In this document: positions 34,043 to 43,241 of the stretch, piece by piece
How the letters are laid out: each line of letters begins with the position of its first letter
How positions within the stretch are numbered: position 1 is the stretch's first letter
Assembly (NCBI GenBank): GCA_965222835.1
Contig: CBDCUQ010000003.1
Span: forward strand, 186,001-250,000
Source: CBDCUQ01 sp965222835
Lineage (GTDB): Bacteria; Pseudomonadota; Alphaproteobacteria; Rhizobiales; Hyphomicrobiaceae
Reading direction: 5' to 3'
DNA: 64,000 nucleotides
The notes under the pieces: generated by a model
The model's input: the letters and a program-made list of their open reading frames with translations, nothing else
Databases searched by the model: none
Told to the model about the DNA's origin: nothing
Position numbers and translations under genes: made by a program

Positions 34043-35119
34043 ATGAGAGAGACAGAGACATTCTATGATGTGCTGAGGCGACAAGGCATCTCGCGCCGCA
34101 GCTTTGTCAAGTTCTGCAGCCTCACGGCCGCCTCGCTCGGACTAGGCCCGCAGTTCGCACCGCAAATGGCCCATGCCCTGGAGACAAAGCCGCGCACGCC
34201 CGTGCTCTGGCTGCACGGTCTCGAATGCACGTGCTGCTCGGAAGCCTTCATCCGCTCGGCGCACCCGCTGGCCTCGGACGTCATCCTTTCGATGATTTCT
34301 CTCGACTACGACGACACGATCATGGCGGCGGCTGGCCACCAGGCTGAGGCGATCGTTGACGAGATCGTGGAGAAATACAAGGGCAACTACATTCTCGCCT
34401 GTGAGGGCAATCCGCCGCTCAATGAGGACGGAATGTACTGCATCATCGGCGGCAAACCGTACCTCGACCAGCTGAAGAAGGCCGCCTCCAACTGCAAAGC
34501 TATTATCTCCTGGGGCAGCTGCGCCTCATGGGGTTGCGTGCAAGCCGCGCGCCCGAACCCTACACAGGCTGTGCCGATCCACAAAGTGATCAGGAACAAG
34601 CCCATCATCAAGGTTCCGGGCTGCCCGCCCATTCCAGAGGTGATGACCGCGATCATCACCTACATTGCCACCTTTGAGAAACTTCCCGAGCTGGACCGGC
34701 AAGGCCGGCCGAAGATGTTCTACTCCCAACGCATCCATGACAAATGCTACCGCCGCCCGCATTTCGACGCCGGTCAGTTCGTCGAAGCCTGGGACGACGA
34801 AAGCGCAAGAAAGGGTTACTGCCTCTACAAAATGGGGTGCAAGGGTCCGACGACCTATAACGCCTGCTCAACGGTGCGCTGGAATGGCGGCATCTCGTTC
34901 CCAATCCAATCCGGCCATGGCTGCATCGGTTGCTCGGAAGACGGCTTCTGGGACAACGGCGGCTTCTATAACCGCCTGACGGATATCCATCAGTTCGGCG
35001 TCGAATCCAACGCCGACAATGTTGGCATGGCGGCCGCCGGCGTGGTCGGAGCAGCCGTTGCAGCTCACGCCGCCGTCAGCGCCATCAAGCGCGCGCGCGA
35101 TAAGGGAGGGAACACATAA
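34043..35119 (+). CDS. hupS: Uptake [NiFe] hydrogenase small subunit, oxygen-tolerant type
   Basis: 358 residues from the ATG at 34043. Tat signal 'SRRSFVKFC', then the iron-sulfur subunit that carries electrons from the NiFe site. The proximal-cluster region has 'LECTCCSEAFIRSAHP' and 'SWGSCASWGCVQAA', i.e. the two extra Cys that mark the [4Fe-3S] cluster of oxygen-tolerant group 1d enzymes. Medial and distal cluster Cys follow ('KCYRRPHFDAGQF', 'GHGCIGCSEDGFWD'). A C-terminal hydrophobic helix (AAAGVVGAAVAAHAAV) anchors it to the membrane near cytochrome b. hupL starts immediately after the stop. Confidence 0.97.
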   Translation: MRETETFYDVLRRQGISRRSFVKFCSLTAASLGLGPQFAPQMAHALETKPRTPVLWLHGLECTCCSEAFIRSAHPLASDVILSMISLDYDDTIMAAAGHQAEAIVDEIVEKYKGNYILACEGNPPLNEDGMYCIIGGKPYLDQLKKAASNCKAIISWGSCASWGCVQAARPNPTQAVPIHKVIRNKPIIKVPGCPPIPEVMTAIITYIATFEKLPELDRQGRPKMFYSQRIHDKCYRRPHFDAGQFVEAWDDESARKGYCLYKMGCKGPTTYNACSTVRWNGGISFPIQSGHGCIGCSEDGFWDNGGFYNRLTDIHQFGVESNADNVGMAAAGVVGAAVAAHAAVSAIKRARDKGGNT

Positions 35120-36913
35120 ATGACTGTCCAGACGCCAAACGGCTTTTCGCTCGACACCTCCGGACAGCGCGTCGTCGTCGATCCGGTTACCCGCATCGAA
35201 GGTCACATGCGTTGCGAGGTCAACGTCGACAGCGATAACTTTATCCGCAACGCGGTCTCAACGGGAACGATGTGGCGCGGCCTGGAAGTGATCCTCAAGG
35301 GCCGTGACCCACGCGATGCATGGGCCTTCACCCAGCGCATATGCGGTGTATGCACGGGTACGCATGCCCTCACTTCAGTGCGTTGTGTGGAGGATGCCCT
35401 CGGGATCGAAATCCCTGAGAATGCCAACTCAATTCGCAACATCATGCAGCTCTGTCTGCAAGTGCACGACCACCTGGTGCATTTCTATCACCTGCACGCG
35501 CTCGACTGGGTCAACCCCGTCAACGCATTGAAAGCCGATCCCAAGGCCACTTCGGAGCTCCAGATGCAGGTGTCTCCGAAACATCCCAAGTCCTCGCCCG
35601 GCTACTTCCGCGACGTTCAAAACAAGCTGAAGCGCTTCGTGGAAAGCGGTCAGCTCGGCCCCTTCAAGAACGGCTACTGGACCAATCCGGCCTATCTCTT
35701 GCCGCCCGAGGCCGATCTGATGGCCACGACGCACTATCTGGAGGCACTCGACTTCCAGACACAGATCATGAAGATCCGTACCGTATTTGGCGGCAAGGAT
35801 CCCCATCCCAACTGGCTCGTAGGCGGCGTGCCCTGCGCCATCAACGTCGATGGCGTTGGCGCTGTTGGAGCCGTCAACATGGAGCGTCTGAACTTCGTGC
35901 GCTCAATCATCGACCAGTCGATCACATTTGTCGAAAACGTCTACATTCCGGATCTGCTGGCGATCGCCCAGTTTTACAAGGGCTGGCTCTACGGTGGTGG
36001 TCTTTCCGGAAAGAGCGTGCTCGCGTACGGAGACATTCCCGACAATGCTAACGACTTCTCGGCATCCAACCTGCTGATGCCCTCGGGCGCCGTCATCAAC
36101 GGCAATCTCAAGGAAGTGCACCCGGTCGATCTCAGAAATCCGGACGAAATCCAGGAGTTCGTACCCCATTCCTGGTACAAGTATGCGGATGAGAAGAAGG
36201 GCTTGCATCCCTGGGACGGCGTGACCGAGCCAGCCTACGCCCTGGGTCCCAATGCCAAGGGCTCTAAGACCCACATCGAAGAGATCGACGAGGCCGCCAA
36301 GTACTCGTGGATCAAGGCCCCACGGTGGAAGGGGCACGCCATGGAGGTCGGCCCCCTGGCCCGCTACGTCGTGGGCTACGCAAGCGGCCACAAGGAGATC
36401 ACAGAGCAGATCAACTTCGTGCTCAAGACGCTCAACGTGCCCGTCGACGCGATCTTCTCCACGCTTGGACGCACCGCCGCTCGCGGCCTCGAGGCCCAGT
36501 GGTCTGCTCATAAGATGCGCTACTTCATGGACAAGCTGATCGCCAACTTGAAGGCTGGCGACAGCTCGACCGCCAACGTCGAGCTATGGGACCCCTCAAG
36601 CTGGCCCAAGAAGTCCAAGGGCGTGGGCTTTACCGAGGCCCCGCGCGGCGCGTTGGCCCACTGGATCCGCATCGAAGACACCAAGATCGAGAACTATCAG
36701 TGTGTGGTCCCGACGACTTGGAACGGGTCCCCGCGCGACAACGAGGGCAACATCGGCGCCTTCGAGGCCTCTCTCATGAATACCAAGATGGAGCGTCCCG
36801 AGGAGCCCGTCGAAATCCTACGAACATTGCACAGCTTCGATCCCTGCCTTGCCTGCTCGACACATGTGATGAGCGAGGACGGCGAGGAACTGACGCGCGT
36901 TAAGGTGCGCTGA
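35120..36913 (+). CDS. hupL: Uptake [NiFe] hydrogenase large subunit precursor
   Basis: 597 residues. The NiFe site is built by the N-terminal motif 'RICGVCTGTHALTSVRCVED' and the C-terminal 'DPCLACSTHV'. The residues after His ('VMSEDGEELTRVKVR', 15 aa) are the extension removed by the endopeptidase HupD after nickel insertion. It has no signal of its own and is exported folded with HupS. It oxidises H2 at the periplasmic face of the membrane. Confidence 0.98.
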   Translation: MTVQTPNGFSLDTSGQRVVVDPVTRIEGHMRCEVNVDSDNFIRNAVSTGTMWRGLEVILKGRDPRDAWAFTQRICGVCTGTHALTSVRCVEDALGIEIPENANSIRNIMQLCLQVHDHLVHFYHLHALDWVNPVNALKADPKATSELQMQVSPKHPKSSPGYFRDVQNKLKRFVESGQLGPFKNGYWTNPAYLLPPEADLMATTHYLEALDFQTQIMKIRTVFGGKDPHPNWLVGGVPCAINVDGVGAVGAVNMERLNFVRSIIDQSITFVENVYIPDLLAIAQFYKGWLYGGGLSGKSVLAYGDIPDNANDFSASNLLMPSGAVINGNLKEVHPVDLRNPDEIQEFVPHSWYKYADEKKGLHPWDGVTEPAYALGPNAKGSKTHIEEIDEAAKYSWIKAPRWKGHAMEVGPLARYVVGYASGHKEITEQINFVLKTLNVPVDAIFSTLGRTAARGLEAQWSAHKMRYFMDKLIANLKAGDSSTANVELWDPSSWPKKSKGVGFTEAPRGALAHWIRIEDTKIENYQCVVPTTWNGSPRDNEGNIGAFEASLMNTKMERPEEPVEILRTLHSFDPCLACSTHVMSEDGEELTRVKVR

Positions 36914-36930
36914 GAGGGAGGACAGACAAA

Positions 36931-37530
36931 ATGAAACGCGTTTCCATGATTGCATGTGGCGCCGTCGCGGTGACGGCCACCATTGTCGCGGGAATGACTC
37001 CAGCGCTTGCTCACACAGGTGTCGCCGGCCATGGGCACGGCGGTCTGGCGGCCGGCATGATGCATCCCCTTGGCGGGATTGACCATCTGCTCGCGATGCT
37101 TGCCGTTGGCATCTGGTCGGCGATTGCCGCCCGGGGCCAGGTTTCGAGGCTGTGGATTGCCCCGTTGGCCTTTGTGGTGGCCATGCTGGCGGGCGCTCTT
37201 TCCGGTTACGCAGGATTAGCGCTGCCCCTCGTCGAGACCGGCATCGCACTTTCGGTCGTTGTTTTGGGGATCATGATCCTTGGACGCATCGAGCTGTCAT
37301 CGCTTGCGGCGGCCGGTTTGATGGCCCTGTTCGCAATTTATCACGGCTACGCGCACGGTGCCGAAGCCGTCGGCTCTATCTCAGGATACATGGCTGGCTT
37401 CGCGCTAACGACGACGATCTTGCACATCGGCGGCATCGCGCTCGGCGTGTCGCTCCTCGCCACGCGTCTTGGGCCGTCCGTCTTCGGCGGTCTCGTTGCG
37501 GGCGCGGGTGCTTACCTCCTCAGCGTATGA
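36931..37530 (+). CDS. hupE: HupE/UreJ-family nickel permease
   Basis: 199 residues: an N-terminal signal-like segment ending 'PALAHTG', then about six membrane helices. The family motif 'MMHPLGGIDHLLAMLAVGIW' supplies His/Asp ligands for nickel. It supplies Ni for the active site. Its place between hupL and hupC is less usual; in Rhizobium leguminosarum hupE follows hupD. Confidence 0.93.
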   Translation: MKRVSMIACGAVAVTATIVAGMTPALAHTGVAGHGHGGLAAGMMHPLGGIDHLLAMLAVGIWSAIAARGQVSRLWIAPLAFVVAMLAGALSGYAGLALPLVETGIALSVVVLGIMILGRIELSSLAAAGLMALFAIYHGYAHGAEAVGSISGYMAGFALTTTILHIGGIALGVSLLATRLGPSVFGGLVAGAGAYLLSV

Positions 37531-37540
37531 GGAGCGAGCC

Positions 37541-38260
37541 ATGGCAACGCAATCGACCACGACACAACATGCCCAGCCCGCAATCTACGTTTATGAAGGG
37601 CCCGTTCGACTGTGGCATTGGATCAATGCACTGGCGATCATCGTACTCGCGGTGACCGGCTACTTCATTGGCGAGCCGCTACCGACCTTGTCGGGCGAAG
37701 CAAGCGATCGCTTCCTTATGGGGTACATCCGGTTTGCACACTTCTCGGCGGGCTACGTGTTAATCGTCGGTCTCCTACTGAGGGCGTACTGGGCTTTCGC
37801 CGGAAACGAGCACGCACGGCAGATCTTTATCCCACCGTTCCTCCGCTCCAGCTGGTGGGGCGAAGTCTTGCACGAGATTAAGTGGTACATGTTCTTGGCC
37901 AACGAGCCCAAGAAGTACGTAGGGCACAACCCGCTGGCAACGCTCGTCATGCACGTGATGTTCGTTTGGGGCGCCGTGTTCATGGTTTTCACCGGCCTTG
38001 CGCTCTATGGCGAAGGCGCGGGTATGGATACCTGGCAATATCGTTGGTTCTCAAGCTGGGTGATCCCGCTGTTCGGCAACAGCCAGTGGGTCCACACCTA
38101 CCACCATCTCGGAATGTGGGTGATCATTCTCTTCGTCATCGTGCATGTTTATGCCGCGCTGCGCGAAGACATCATGTCCCGCCAGAGCATCCTTTCGACG
38201 ATGATCTCGGGCTGGAGAACCTTCAAGGATGCCCGTCCCCCTGACGACGAGCATTCCTGA
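37541..38260 (+). CDS. hupC: Ni/Fe-hydrogenase cytochrome b subunit
   Basis: 239 residues from the ATG at 37541 (GAGGAG upstream, 10 bp after hupE). Four membrane helices with the typical opening 'YEGPVRLWHWINALAI' and later His in 'HFSAGYVLIVGLLLRAYW' and 'TYHHLGMWVIILFVIVHVY' that ligate two b hemes. It anchors HupSL and passes electrons from H2 to the quinone pool. Confidence 0.96.
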   Translation: MATQSTTTQHAQPAIYVYEGPVRLWHWINALAIIVLAVTGYFIGEPLPTLSGEASDRFLMGYIRFAHFSAGYVLIVGLLLRAYWAFAGNEHARQIFIPPFLRSSWWGEVLHEIKWYMFLANEPKKYVGHNPLATLVMHVMFVWGAVFMVFTGLALYGEGAGMDTWQYRWFSSWVIPLFGNSQWVHTYHHLGMWVIILFVIVHVYAALREDIMSRQSILSTMISGWRTFKDARPPDDEHS

Positions 38261-38289
38261 AGCCGGGCGTTTCCCGGCACTCCCCAGCT

Positions 38290-38328
38290 GGCCACTGCTC
38301 CCATCAAACGGATGCAGTGGCCTTTTTT
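38290..38328 (+). terminator. Rho-independent terminator after hupC
   Basis: GGCCACTGC (38290-38298) and GCAGTGGCC (38314-38322) with a 15-nt loop followed by TTTTTT (38323-38328). It separates the structural operon hupSLEC from the accessory operon that has its own promoter. Confidence 0.92.
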
Positions 38329-38568
38329 CCCTTGGCCAGTGTGGGTCGGCCGCGACCTTATCTGCAGAGAATACAGCCCCAAGCTGGCCATCGCTCGGCC
38401 CGCATGCGCCAGTTCGCGTGCTTCTATGCTCGACGCAGGCTGTCCGTAAAAAAAACTGAAAGGTTGCTTGTCACTCCTTCTACAAACTGTAAAGTATTCA
38501 TCCAATGCCGCGATCAAGGCCGCAGACACAATGCCAAATTGTCATAGTTTTGTCTGTTCTTGATCAAT

Positions 38569-38584
38569 TGGCCCAATTGTTGCT
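38569..38584 (+). promoter_or_regulatory. Sigma54 (-24/-12) promoter of the hupD accessory operon
   Basis: TGGCCCAATTGTTGCT: GG at 38570-38571 and GC at 38582-38583, 10 bp apart, identical to the hupS promoter except one base. It lies 45 bp before hupD. The palindromic TTGATCAATTGG just left may add protein contacts. Confidence 0.83.
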
Positions 38585-38628
38585 TACCGCCTCAAAACGC
38601 AACACTCACCAATAAGAAAGTGTGCGCT

Positions 38629-39297
38629 ATGGAGGACGTGCCGAAGGTCCTGGTTCTCGGGATCGGAAACCTATTGTGGGCGGACGAGGGGTTCGGCGTA
38701 CGTGCCGTAGAGGCGCTGCACCACTCCTACACTTTCGAGCCCAATGTTACGTTGATGGATGGTGGCACACAGGGCCTCTATCTCATCGAACATGTCCGCA
38801 AGGCCGACATCCTTATTGTCTTCGACGCCGTGGATTACGGGCTAGCCCCCGGCGCGATGAAGCTCGTCGAGGACGCCGAGGTGCCGCGCTTCCTCGGCGC
38901 CAAGAAGATGAGCCTGCATCAGACGGGATTTCAGGAGGTTCTGGCAACCGCCGATCTCTTTGGGGATCTGCCAAAGCACCTTTTTCTCATCGGTGTGCAA
39001 CCGGAAGAGCTCGAGGACTATGGCGGCTCGCTTCGCGATGTCACAAAGGCCCAGATTCCGAACGCCATCGAACACGCGCTTGCCTACCTCCGCCGCTTCG
39101 GGATTGTCGCCGCGCCGCGCGCCCGTCCTCTTGCCGAAGGCGTCACGCTTTCGTCACCTGAAATGACACTCGACCGCTACGAGGGCGGCAGACCCTCCTC
39201 CGAAGCCGCCTACCGGCTCGGTGACCCGCGCGTCGTGTTTCCCGGTTCTGCAAGCTCATCAAGTTCAGATGCGCAAGGCGAAGAGGAGTCCTGCTGA
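38629..39297 (+). CDS. hupD: Hydrogenase maturation endopeptidase
   Basis: 222 residues from the ATG at 38629. The fold signature 'VLGIGNLLWADEGFGVRAVE' (nickel-sensing Glu in the DEG motif), Asp in 'VFDAVDYG' and His in 'MSLHQTGFQEVL' match HupD/HyaD. It cleaves the C-terminal extension of HupL. The C-terminal ~60 residues (Ser-rich, past 'ARPLAEGV') extend beyond the usual family length. It overlaps hupF by one base. Confidence 0.95.
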   Translation: MEDVPKVLVLGIGNLLWADEGFGVRAVEALHHSYTFEPNVTLMDGGTQGLYLIEHVRKADILIVFDAVDYGLAPGAMKLVEDAEVPRFLGAKKMSLHQTGFQEVLATADLFGDLPKHLFLIGVQPEELEDYGGSLRDVTKAQIPNAIEHALAYLRRFGIVAAPRARPLAEGVTLSSPEMTLDRYEGGRPSSEAAYRLGDPRVVFPGSASSSSSDAQGEEESC

Positions 39298-39614
39298 TGT
39301 GTATCGGCCTTCCCTGGCGTGTTGTTGAGTGCCGTCCTGGCCATGCCATCTGCGAAGGACGCGGTGAACGACGGAAGGTCGACATGACGCTTGTCGGCGA
39401 TCAACCGCCGGGCACGTGGGTGCTCGTGTTTCTAAATGCCGCCCGAGAAGTTGTGACGGCAGACCAAGCCCAGCTCGTGACGCAGGCGCTCGAGGCGCTG
39501 AGCCTCGCCAGTTCAGGCGGGGTATCGAAGGACGATATCGATGCCTTGTTTCCAGACCTCGCCGGACGGGAACCCGAGCTACCCAGCCACCTGCGCAAAG
39601 CGCAACACCAGTAG
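39297..39614 (+). CDS. hupF: HypC-like hydrogenase chaperone HupF
   Basis: 105 residues, beginning MCIGLPWRVVE with the essential Cys2 of the HypC/HupF family, plus a C-terminal extension (to 'LRKAQHQ') that HypC lacks. HupF protects the HupL precursor during assembly, especially under oxygen. The start codon overlaps the hupD stop. Confidence 0.92.
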   Translation: MCIGLPWRVVECRPGHAICEGRGERRKVDMTLVGDQPPGTWVLVFLNAAREVVTADQAQLVTQALEALSLASSGGVSKDDIDALFPDLAGREPELPSHLRKAQHQ

Positions 39615-39638
39615 CGTACATAGAGGGGGAAATTGCCG

Positions 39639-40100
39639 ATGACGACTCCGCTGATCGAGGCCTTGGTCACCCAGCACGGATTTGCCGTCGTTGACGAAGC
39701 CAGCGTTGATGGTTTCCTCGCCGCACATGATCACAGCCTCTTGTTCTTTCCAGGTGATGCCGAGCGGCTGATGGAAAGCAACGATGTTGCCGTTATCCTG
39801 CCGGAGATCATGAAGGTCATGGGCGGACACGTGACCCCCGCCCTGGTCGCCAAGAGTGCCGAACGCGCGCTTCAACGCCGATTTCGATTCAACGCGTTCC
39901 CCACCGTCGTGTTCATGCGTGGCGCAGGCTACTTGGGCGCGCTCTCGCGGGTCCTCAACTGGGCGGACTACCTTTCCGAGATTCCGAGCATTCTCGCGCG
40001 CGAACCCACCGAGCCGCCGCCATTCCGTTTCCCCGATGGCTGCTATGCGGCTGGCATGCCCCGCGAGAATGAGCACAAACAAGAGGGAGAATTGAGATGA
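39639..40100 (+). CDS. hupG: Hydrogenase assembly protein HupG (HyaE family)
   Basis: 153 residues from the ATG at 39639 (GGGGGA upstream). Thioredoxin-like fold without a CxxC pair: 'HDHSLLFFPGDAERLMES', 'RFRFNAFPTVVFMRGAGYLG' and 'WADYLSEIPSILAR'. HyaE/HupG proteins are thought to bind the Tat signal of the small subunit as proofreading chaperones. Overlaps hupH by 4 bp. Confidence 0.9.
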   Translation: MTTPLIEALVTQHGFAVVDEASVDGFLAAHDHSLLFFPGDAERLMESNDVAVILPEIMKVMGGHVTPALVAKSAERALQRRFRFNAFPTVVFMRGAGYLGALSRVLNWADYLSEIPSILAREPTEPPPFRFPDGCYAAGMPRENEHKQEGELR

Positions 40101-40942
40101 CCGGTATTCCCCCCTTCGTCGGTCCGGGCGGCCAACCCAGCGAGGATGACGCGAAACTCGACTACATGGAAATGCCCAAGGACATGCGGACCTACACGGC
40201 GCCTGTTCTTCCAGAGCCCGATGTGATTAAGGGCATCGACGCCGCGTTACGCGTCCTTCGTGAGGTTCAGGCAGCGGCTGCAAGCATTGACGTCGACGGG
40301 GCATCGCGCGTGTTCGATATCACCAGCCTTGATGCTGCCGATCGGGCCTTTGTCGACCAAGCGCTCGGCGAGGGTGAAGTGTCCATCGTAGGGGGGGCGA
40401 CGCTCCAAGTCCAAGAATCTGTACTCGCCGGCATCTGGCGCGTGCGTGAAACCGACGACGAGGCCGGTACCCTGAAACGTGACCTTATTGAGGTCGGCAA
40501 GTTTCCCACCAACGTTACCGTCATGGCCGAAGCAGGCACACTGGAAGGTCTGCGCCCGCAAAGAGGCGCGTTGCCACGGGGCGTGATCAATGCTCCCGCC
40601 CTCATCACTGAGATCGAAGACAAGATTGCTGCGTTCGGTCCCGGCACCGAGGCACATGTCATCAATCTTACGCTACTGCCGATGAGCGAAGAGGATCTCG
40701 CCTATCTCGAAGAGCGATTAGGTCTGGGTGCCGTGACAATTCTTTCCCGTGGTTACGGCAATTGTCGCATTAATTCGACCTCAACACGCAATGCTTGGTG
40801 GGTGCGTTACTTCAATTCTCGCGACGCGATTGTGTTGAACACGATCGAGATCACCAATGTGCCCGACGTGGCTTGCGCCGCCGAGGAAGATCTGCGGGAC
40901 AGCGCGCAGCGCCTCAACGAAATCCTGGAGGTGTACCGGTGA
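40097..40942 (+). CDS. hupH: Hydrogenase expression protein HupH (HyaF family)
   Basis: 281 residues, cytoplasmic. Characteristic blocks: 'FVGPGGQPSEDDAKLDYMEM' near the N-terminus, 'GEVSIVGG', 'ESVLAGIWRVRE' and a C-terminal 'SRGYGNCRINSTSTRNAWWV'. It is involved in maturation of the small subunit, probably of its iron-sulfur clusters. Overlaps hupI by 4 bp. Confidence 0.93.
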   Translation: MTGIPPFVGPGGQPSEDDAKLDYMEMPKDMRTYTAPVLPEPDVIKGIDAALRVLREVQAAAASIDVDGASRVFDITSLDAADRAFVDQALGEGEVSIVGGATLQVQESVLAGIWRVRETDDEAGTLKRDLIEVGKFPTNVTVMAEAGTLEGLRPQRGALPRGVINAPALITEIEDKIAAFGPGTEAHVINLTLLPMSEEDLAYLEERLGLGAVTILSRGYGNCRINSTSTRNAWWVRYFNSRDAIVLNTIEITNVPDVACAAEEDLRDSAQRLNEILEVYR

Positions 40943-41172
40943 CGCAAAGTTTCTTTGCTGGCTCCTACGGCGGTGACAACTCGAAGATAGCCGATACGAC
41001 TCGGCTCGAGTGCAAGATCTGCTGGTACGTCTACGATCCTGGCGAAGGTGATGATTATTGGCAGATCCCTGCGGGAACGCCGTTCTCCCAGCTGCCCGAC
41101 CATTGGACCTGTCCCAACTGCGATGGCGACAAGGCCGGTTTCATGGTGCTCGAGGGGAAGACCGATGCGTGA
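40939..41172 (+). CDS. hupI: Hydrogenase-associated rubredoxin
   Basis: 77 residues with a GTG start inside the hupH stop region. Two rubredoxin knuckles 'CKICWYVYDP' and 'CPNCDGDK' bind one iron. Hup-locus rubredoxins are needed for active enzyme in air and probably act in redox steps of HupS maturation. The length and N-terminal leader match HupI rather than stand-alone rubredoxins. Confidence 0.93.
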   Translation: MTQSFFAGSYGGDNSKIADTTRLECKICWYVYDPGEGDDYWQIPAGTPFSQLPDHWTCPNCDGDKAGFMVLEGKTDA

Positions 41173-41716
41173 AGCACCGCCAAGCGCAAAACATCTGCAA
41201 GAGATCTTCGCCCGCATCCATGCCGAGCGCATGGAGGGTATACCTATTCTCAATCCGAAGCTCACGGTCGAGGTCGTCGGCACGCGGTCTTGGCATGACC
41301 ACACGCTCACCGCGCTCATCACGCCCTGGTCCATCAATCTGATGCTGCTTCCAGCAGGCGAAGAGGATTGCGCAGCATGGAAGAGCCTTCAGCTCGGATC
41401 AAACGTCGTACATCGCTTCCCCGCAGGACGTTTCGACTTTCTCGTGGGTGAGGAGGACGGAATTGGGCGCTACCAAATGTGCTCGCTCTTCTCGCCCGTA
41501 CTTGAGTTTGAGGATCAAGAGGCGGCACGGGTCGCCGCCGCCGCGGCGTTGCAGGCCCTCTTCGATGCCAGCCTTGAGCCGACGGCAGCGAAGGCTGGTA
41601 ACGCATCCAAACCGGAGCCCGCAGGCAAAAGCCACAACAACGAAGGCGTGCCGGATCCGACGCGCAGAGCGGTTATCACCGGTAGGATTGGGCCGCGGGA
41701 GGGACCTCAATCATGA
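41165..41716 (+). CDS. hupJ: Hydrogenase assembly chaperone HupJ (HybE family)
   Basis: 183 residues from the ATG at 41165, overlapping hupI by 8 bp. Conserved 'MEGIPILNPKLTVEVVG', 'TALITPWSINLMLLP' and 'FPAGRFDFLVG' blocks of the HybE/HupJ family. The C-terminal ~45 residues are polar and low in complexity. Function in assembly or Tat proofreading is known only genetically in relatives. Confidence 0.92.
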   Translation: MREAPPSAKHLQEIFARIHAERMEGIPILNPKLTVEVVGTRSWHDHTLTALITPWSINLMLLPAGEEDCAAWKSLQLGSNVVHRFPAGRFDFLVGEEDGIGRYQMCSLFSPVLEFEDQEAARVAAAAALQALFDASLEPTAAKAGNASKPEPAGKSHNNEGVPDPTRRAVITGRIGPREGPQS

Positions 41717-42900
41717 GTCTTGAAGGGCGGCTCACCATCGACCTGTCGCGACTGCCGGATGGCTCCGGCGACGTACGGATCGCCTCGAGCCGTCCTTTCG
41801 GACTGACGCGCGCATTCGCCGGCAAGAGTGTGGACGAAACGGTCCGTATGTTGCCTTTGCTCTTCAACGTGTGCGGGCTTGCCCAGGGCGCCGGCGCCGC
41901 AGATGCCGCAGAGCGCGCCATGGGGTGCGAGGTCGCCTCTGAGACTCAGCGGGCACGTAGTCTCCTCGTCTTAGCTGAGACTGCGCGCGAGCATCTCATT
42001 CGCGCGCTCGCAGATTGGCCGCGCCTCATCGGACAAACCGCAGACAATACAAGCGTCCTCCCCGCACTCAAGAGCTGCGAAGCTTTGCGACAGGCAATAG
42101 ATCCGTCTCGGACGGCGATGAGCATTGGTGCCACGTCAAAGCTCGATACCGAAGCAATCCTGCATTCCATCTCAGCTTTGAGCACGACAATTGAAAGCAC
42201 GGTACTCGGCGAGTCCATCGAGCGGTTCGAGGCGCGGCGGACCGCCCTGGATCTCGAGTCCTGGCACCAGCCCGCCATCACTCCGGCGCAGTGCCTGGTT
42301 GGGTTGGTCATTGCCCGCGGTTGGAGCGGCGCTGGTAATGCAGAGACTCGCTTTCTTCCGCGCCTTCCCGATGATGAACTGGCCCAACGCCTTCTCGACG
42401 ACGAGTGTGAAGACTTCGCCGCAGCGCCGACATGGATGGGGGCCCCGCATGAAACGAGTGCGCTCAGCCGCCAGGCGGCGCACCCTCTGATCCATCTGCT
42501 TTCTGCTGAGCAGGGCAGCGGTCTCTTGACCCGCCTCGCGGCGCGTCTCGTCGAGATCGCGGCGCTTCCAGGTAAGATGTCTGCCATTGCCCGGTTGGAC
42601 GATGCTTTATCCTCTCATGGACAAGAGGCACAGGTGCGCGGGAGCTCGCCGCGGCCTGGTTGCGGCCTGACACAGGTCGAAGCGGCCCGCGGACGTCTCG
42701 TTCATGGGGTGGCGATCCGTGCTGAAACCGTGGCTCGATATGCCATCCTTGCGCCGACAGAATGGAACTTCCATCCCGAAGGTCCTGCACGCCGAGGCCT
42801 TGCAGAGATTGCTGGCGGCGACGGTGATGTGCGGGAGATCGCCGAGCTCTTCATTACGGCGCTCGATCCATGCGTTGGATACGAAGTGAGGGTCCACTGA
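41713..42900 (+). CDS. hupK: Hydrogenase expression scaffold HupK
   Basis: 395 residues. It resembles a degenerate hydrogenase large subunit: 'LLFNVCGLAQGAGAADAAER' corresponds to the L1 region and 'ITALDPCVGYEVRVH' to the L2 region, where the NiFe Cys pairs are incomplete. HupK is thought to be a scaffold for cofactor assembly, needed mainly in aerobic conditions. Overlaps hupJ (4 bp) and hypA (1 bp). Confidence 0.92.
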   Translation: MSLEGRLTIDLSRLPDGSGDVRIASSRPFGLTRAFAGKSVDETVRMLPLLFNVCGLAQGAGAADAAERAMGCEVASETQRARSLLVLAETAREHLIRALADWPRLIGQTADNTSVLPALKSCEALRQAIDPSRTAMSIGATSKLDTEAILHSISALSTTIESTVLGESIERFEARRTALDLESWHQPAITPAQCLVGLVIARGWSGAGNAETRFLPRLPDDELAQRLLDDECEDFAAAPTWMGAPHETSALSRQAAHPLIHLLSAEQGSGLLTRLAARLVEIAALPGKMSAIARLDDALSSHGQEAQVRGSSPRPGCGLTQVEAARGRLVHGVAIRAETVARYAILAPTEWNFHPEGPARRGLAEIAGGDGDVREIAELFITALDPCVGYEVRVH

Positions 42901-43241
42901 TGCACGAGCTCGCAATTTCCGAAAGTATCATTGGCATCCTTCAGAACGAGGCCTCGCGCCGGAACTTTGCCCGGGTCAATAAAGTCTGGCTCGAGATTGG
43001 TCCCTTTTCGGGCGTCGAGATCGAGGCGCTGCGATTTTCGTTCGGCGTCGTAACGAAGGCAACGCTCGCAGAGAGTGCCGCGCTTGAGATTATTGCCACG
43101 GAAGCCCGAGCCTGGTGCCTACCGTGCGAGAAGAGCGTTGCCATCCGCCAGAGATTTGACGCCTGTCCTGAATGTGGCGGTTACCAATTGCAGGTCACGT
43201 CGGGAGACGAAATGCGGATCAAGGAGCTGGAGGTGGAGTAA
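42900..43241 (+). CDS. hypA: Nickel metallochaperone HypA
   Basis: 113 residues beginning MHELAISES, where His2 binds nickel. Zinc-binding Cys pairs occur in 'WCLPCEKSV' and 'ACPECGGYQ'. It hands nickel to the large-subunit precursor with HypB. Confidence 0.96.
   Translation: MHELAISESIIGILQNEASRRNFARVNKVWLEIGPFSGVEIEALRFSFGVVTKATLAESAALEIIATEARAWCLPCEKSVAIRQRFDACPECGGYQLQVTSGDEMRIKELEVE

Noticed and set aside
35903..36511. 202-codon minus-strand frame inside hupL
   Set aside because: Antisense of a highly conserved gene with high G+C third positions.
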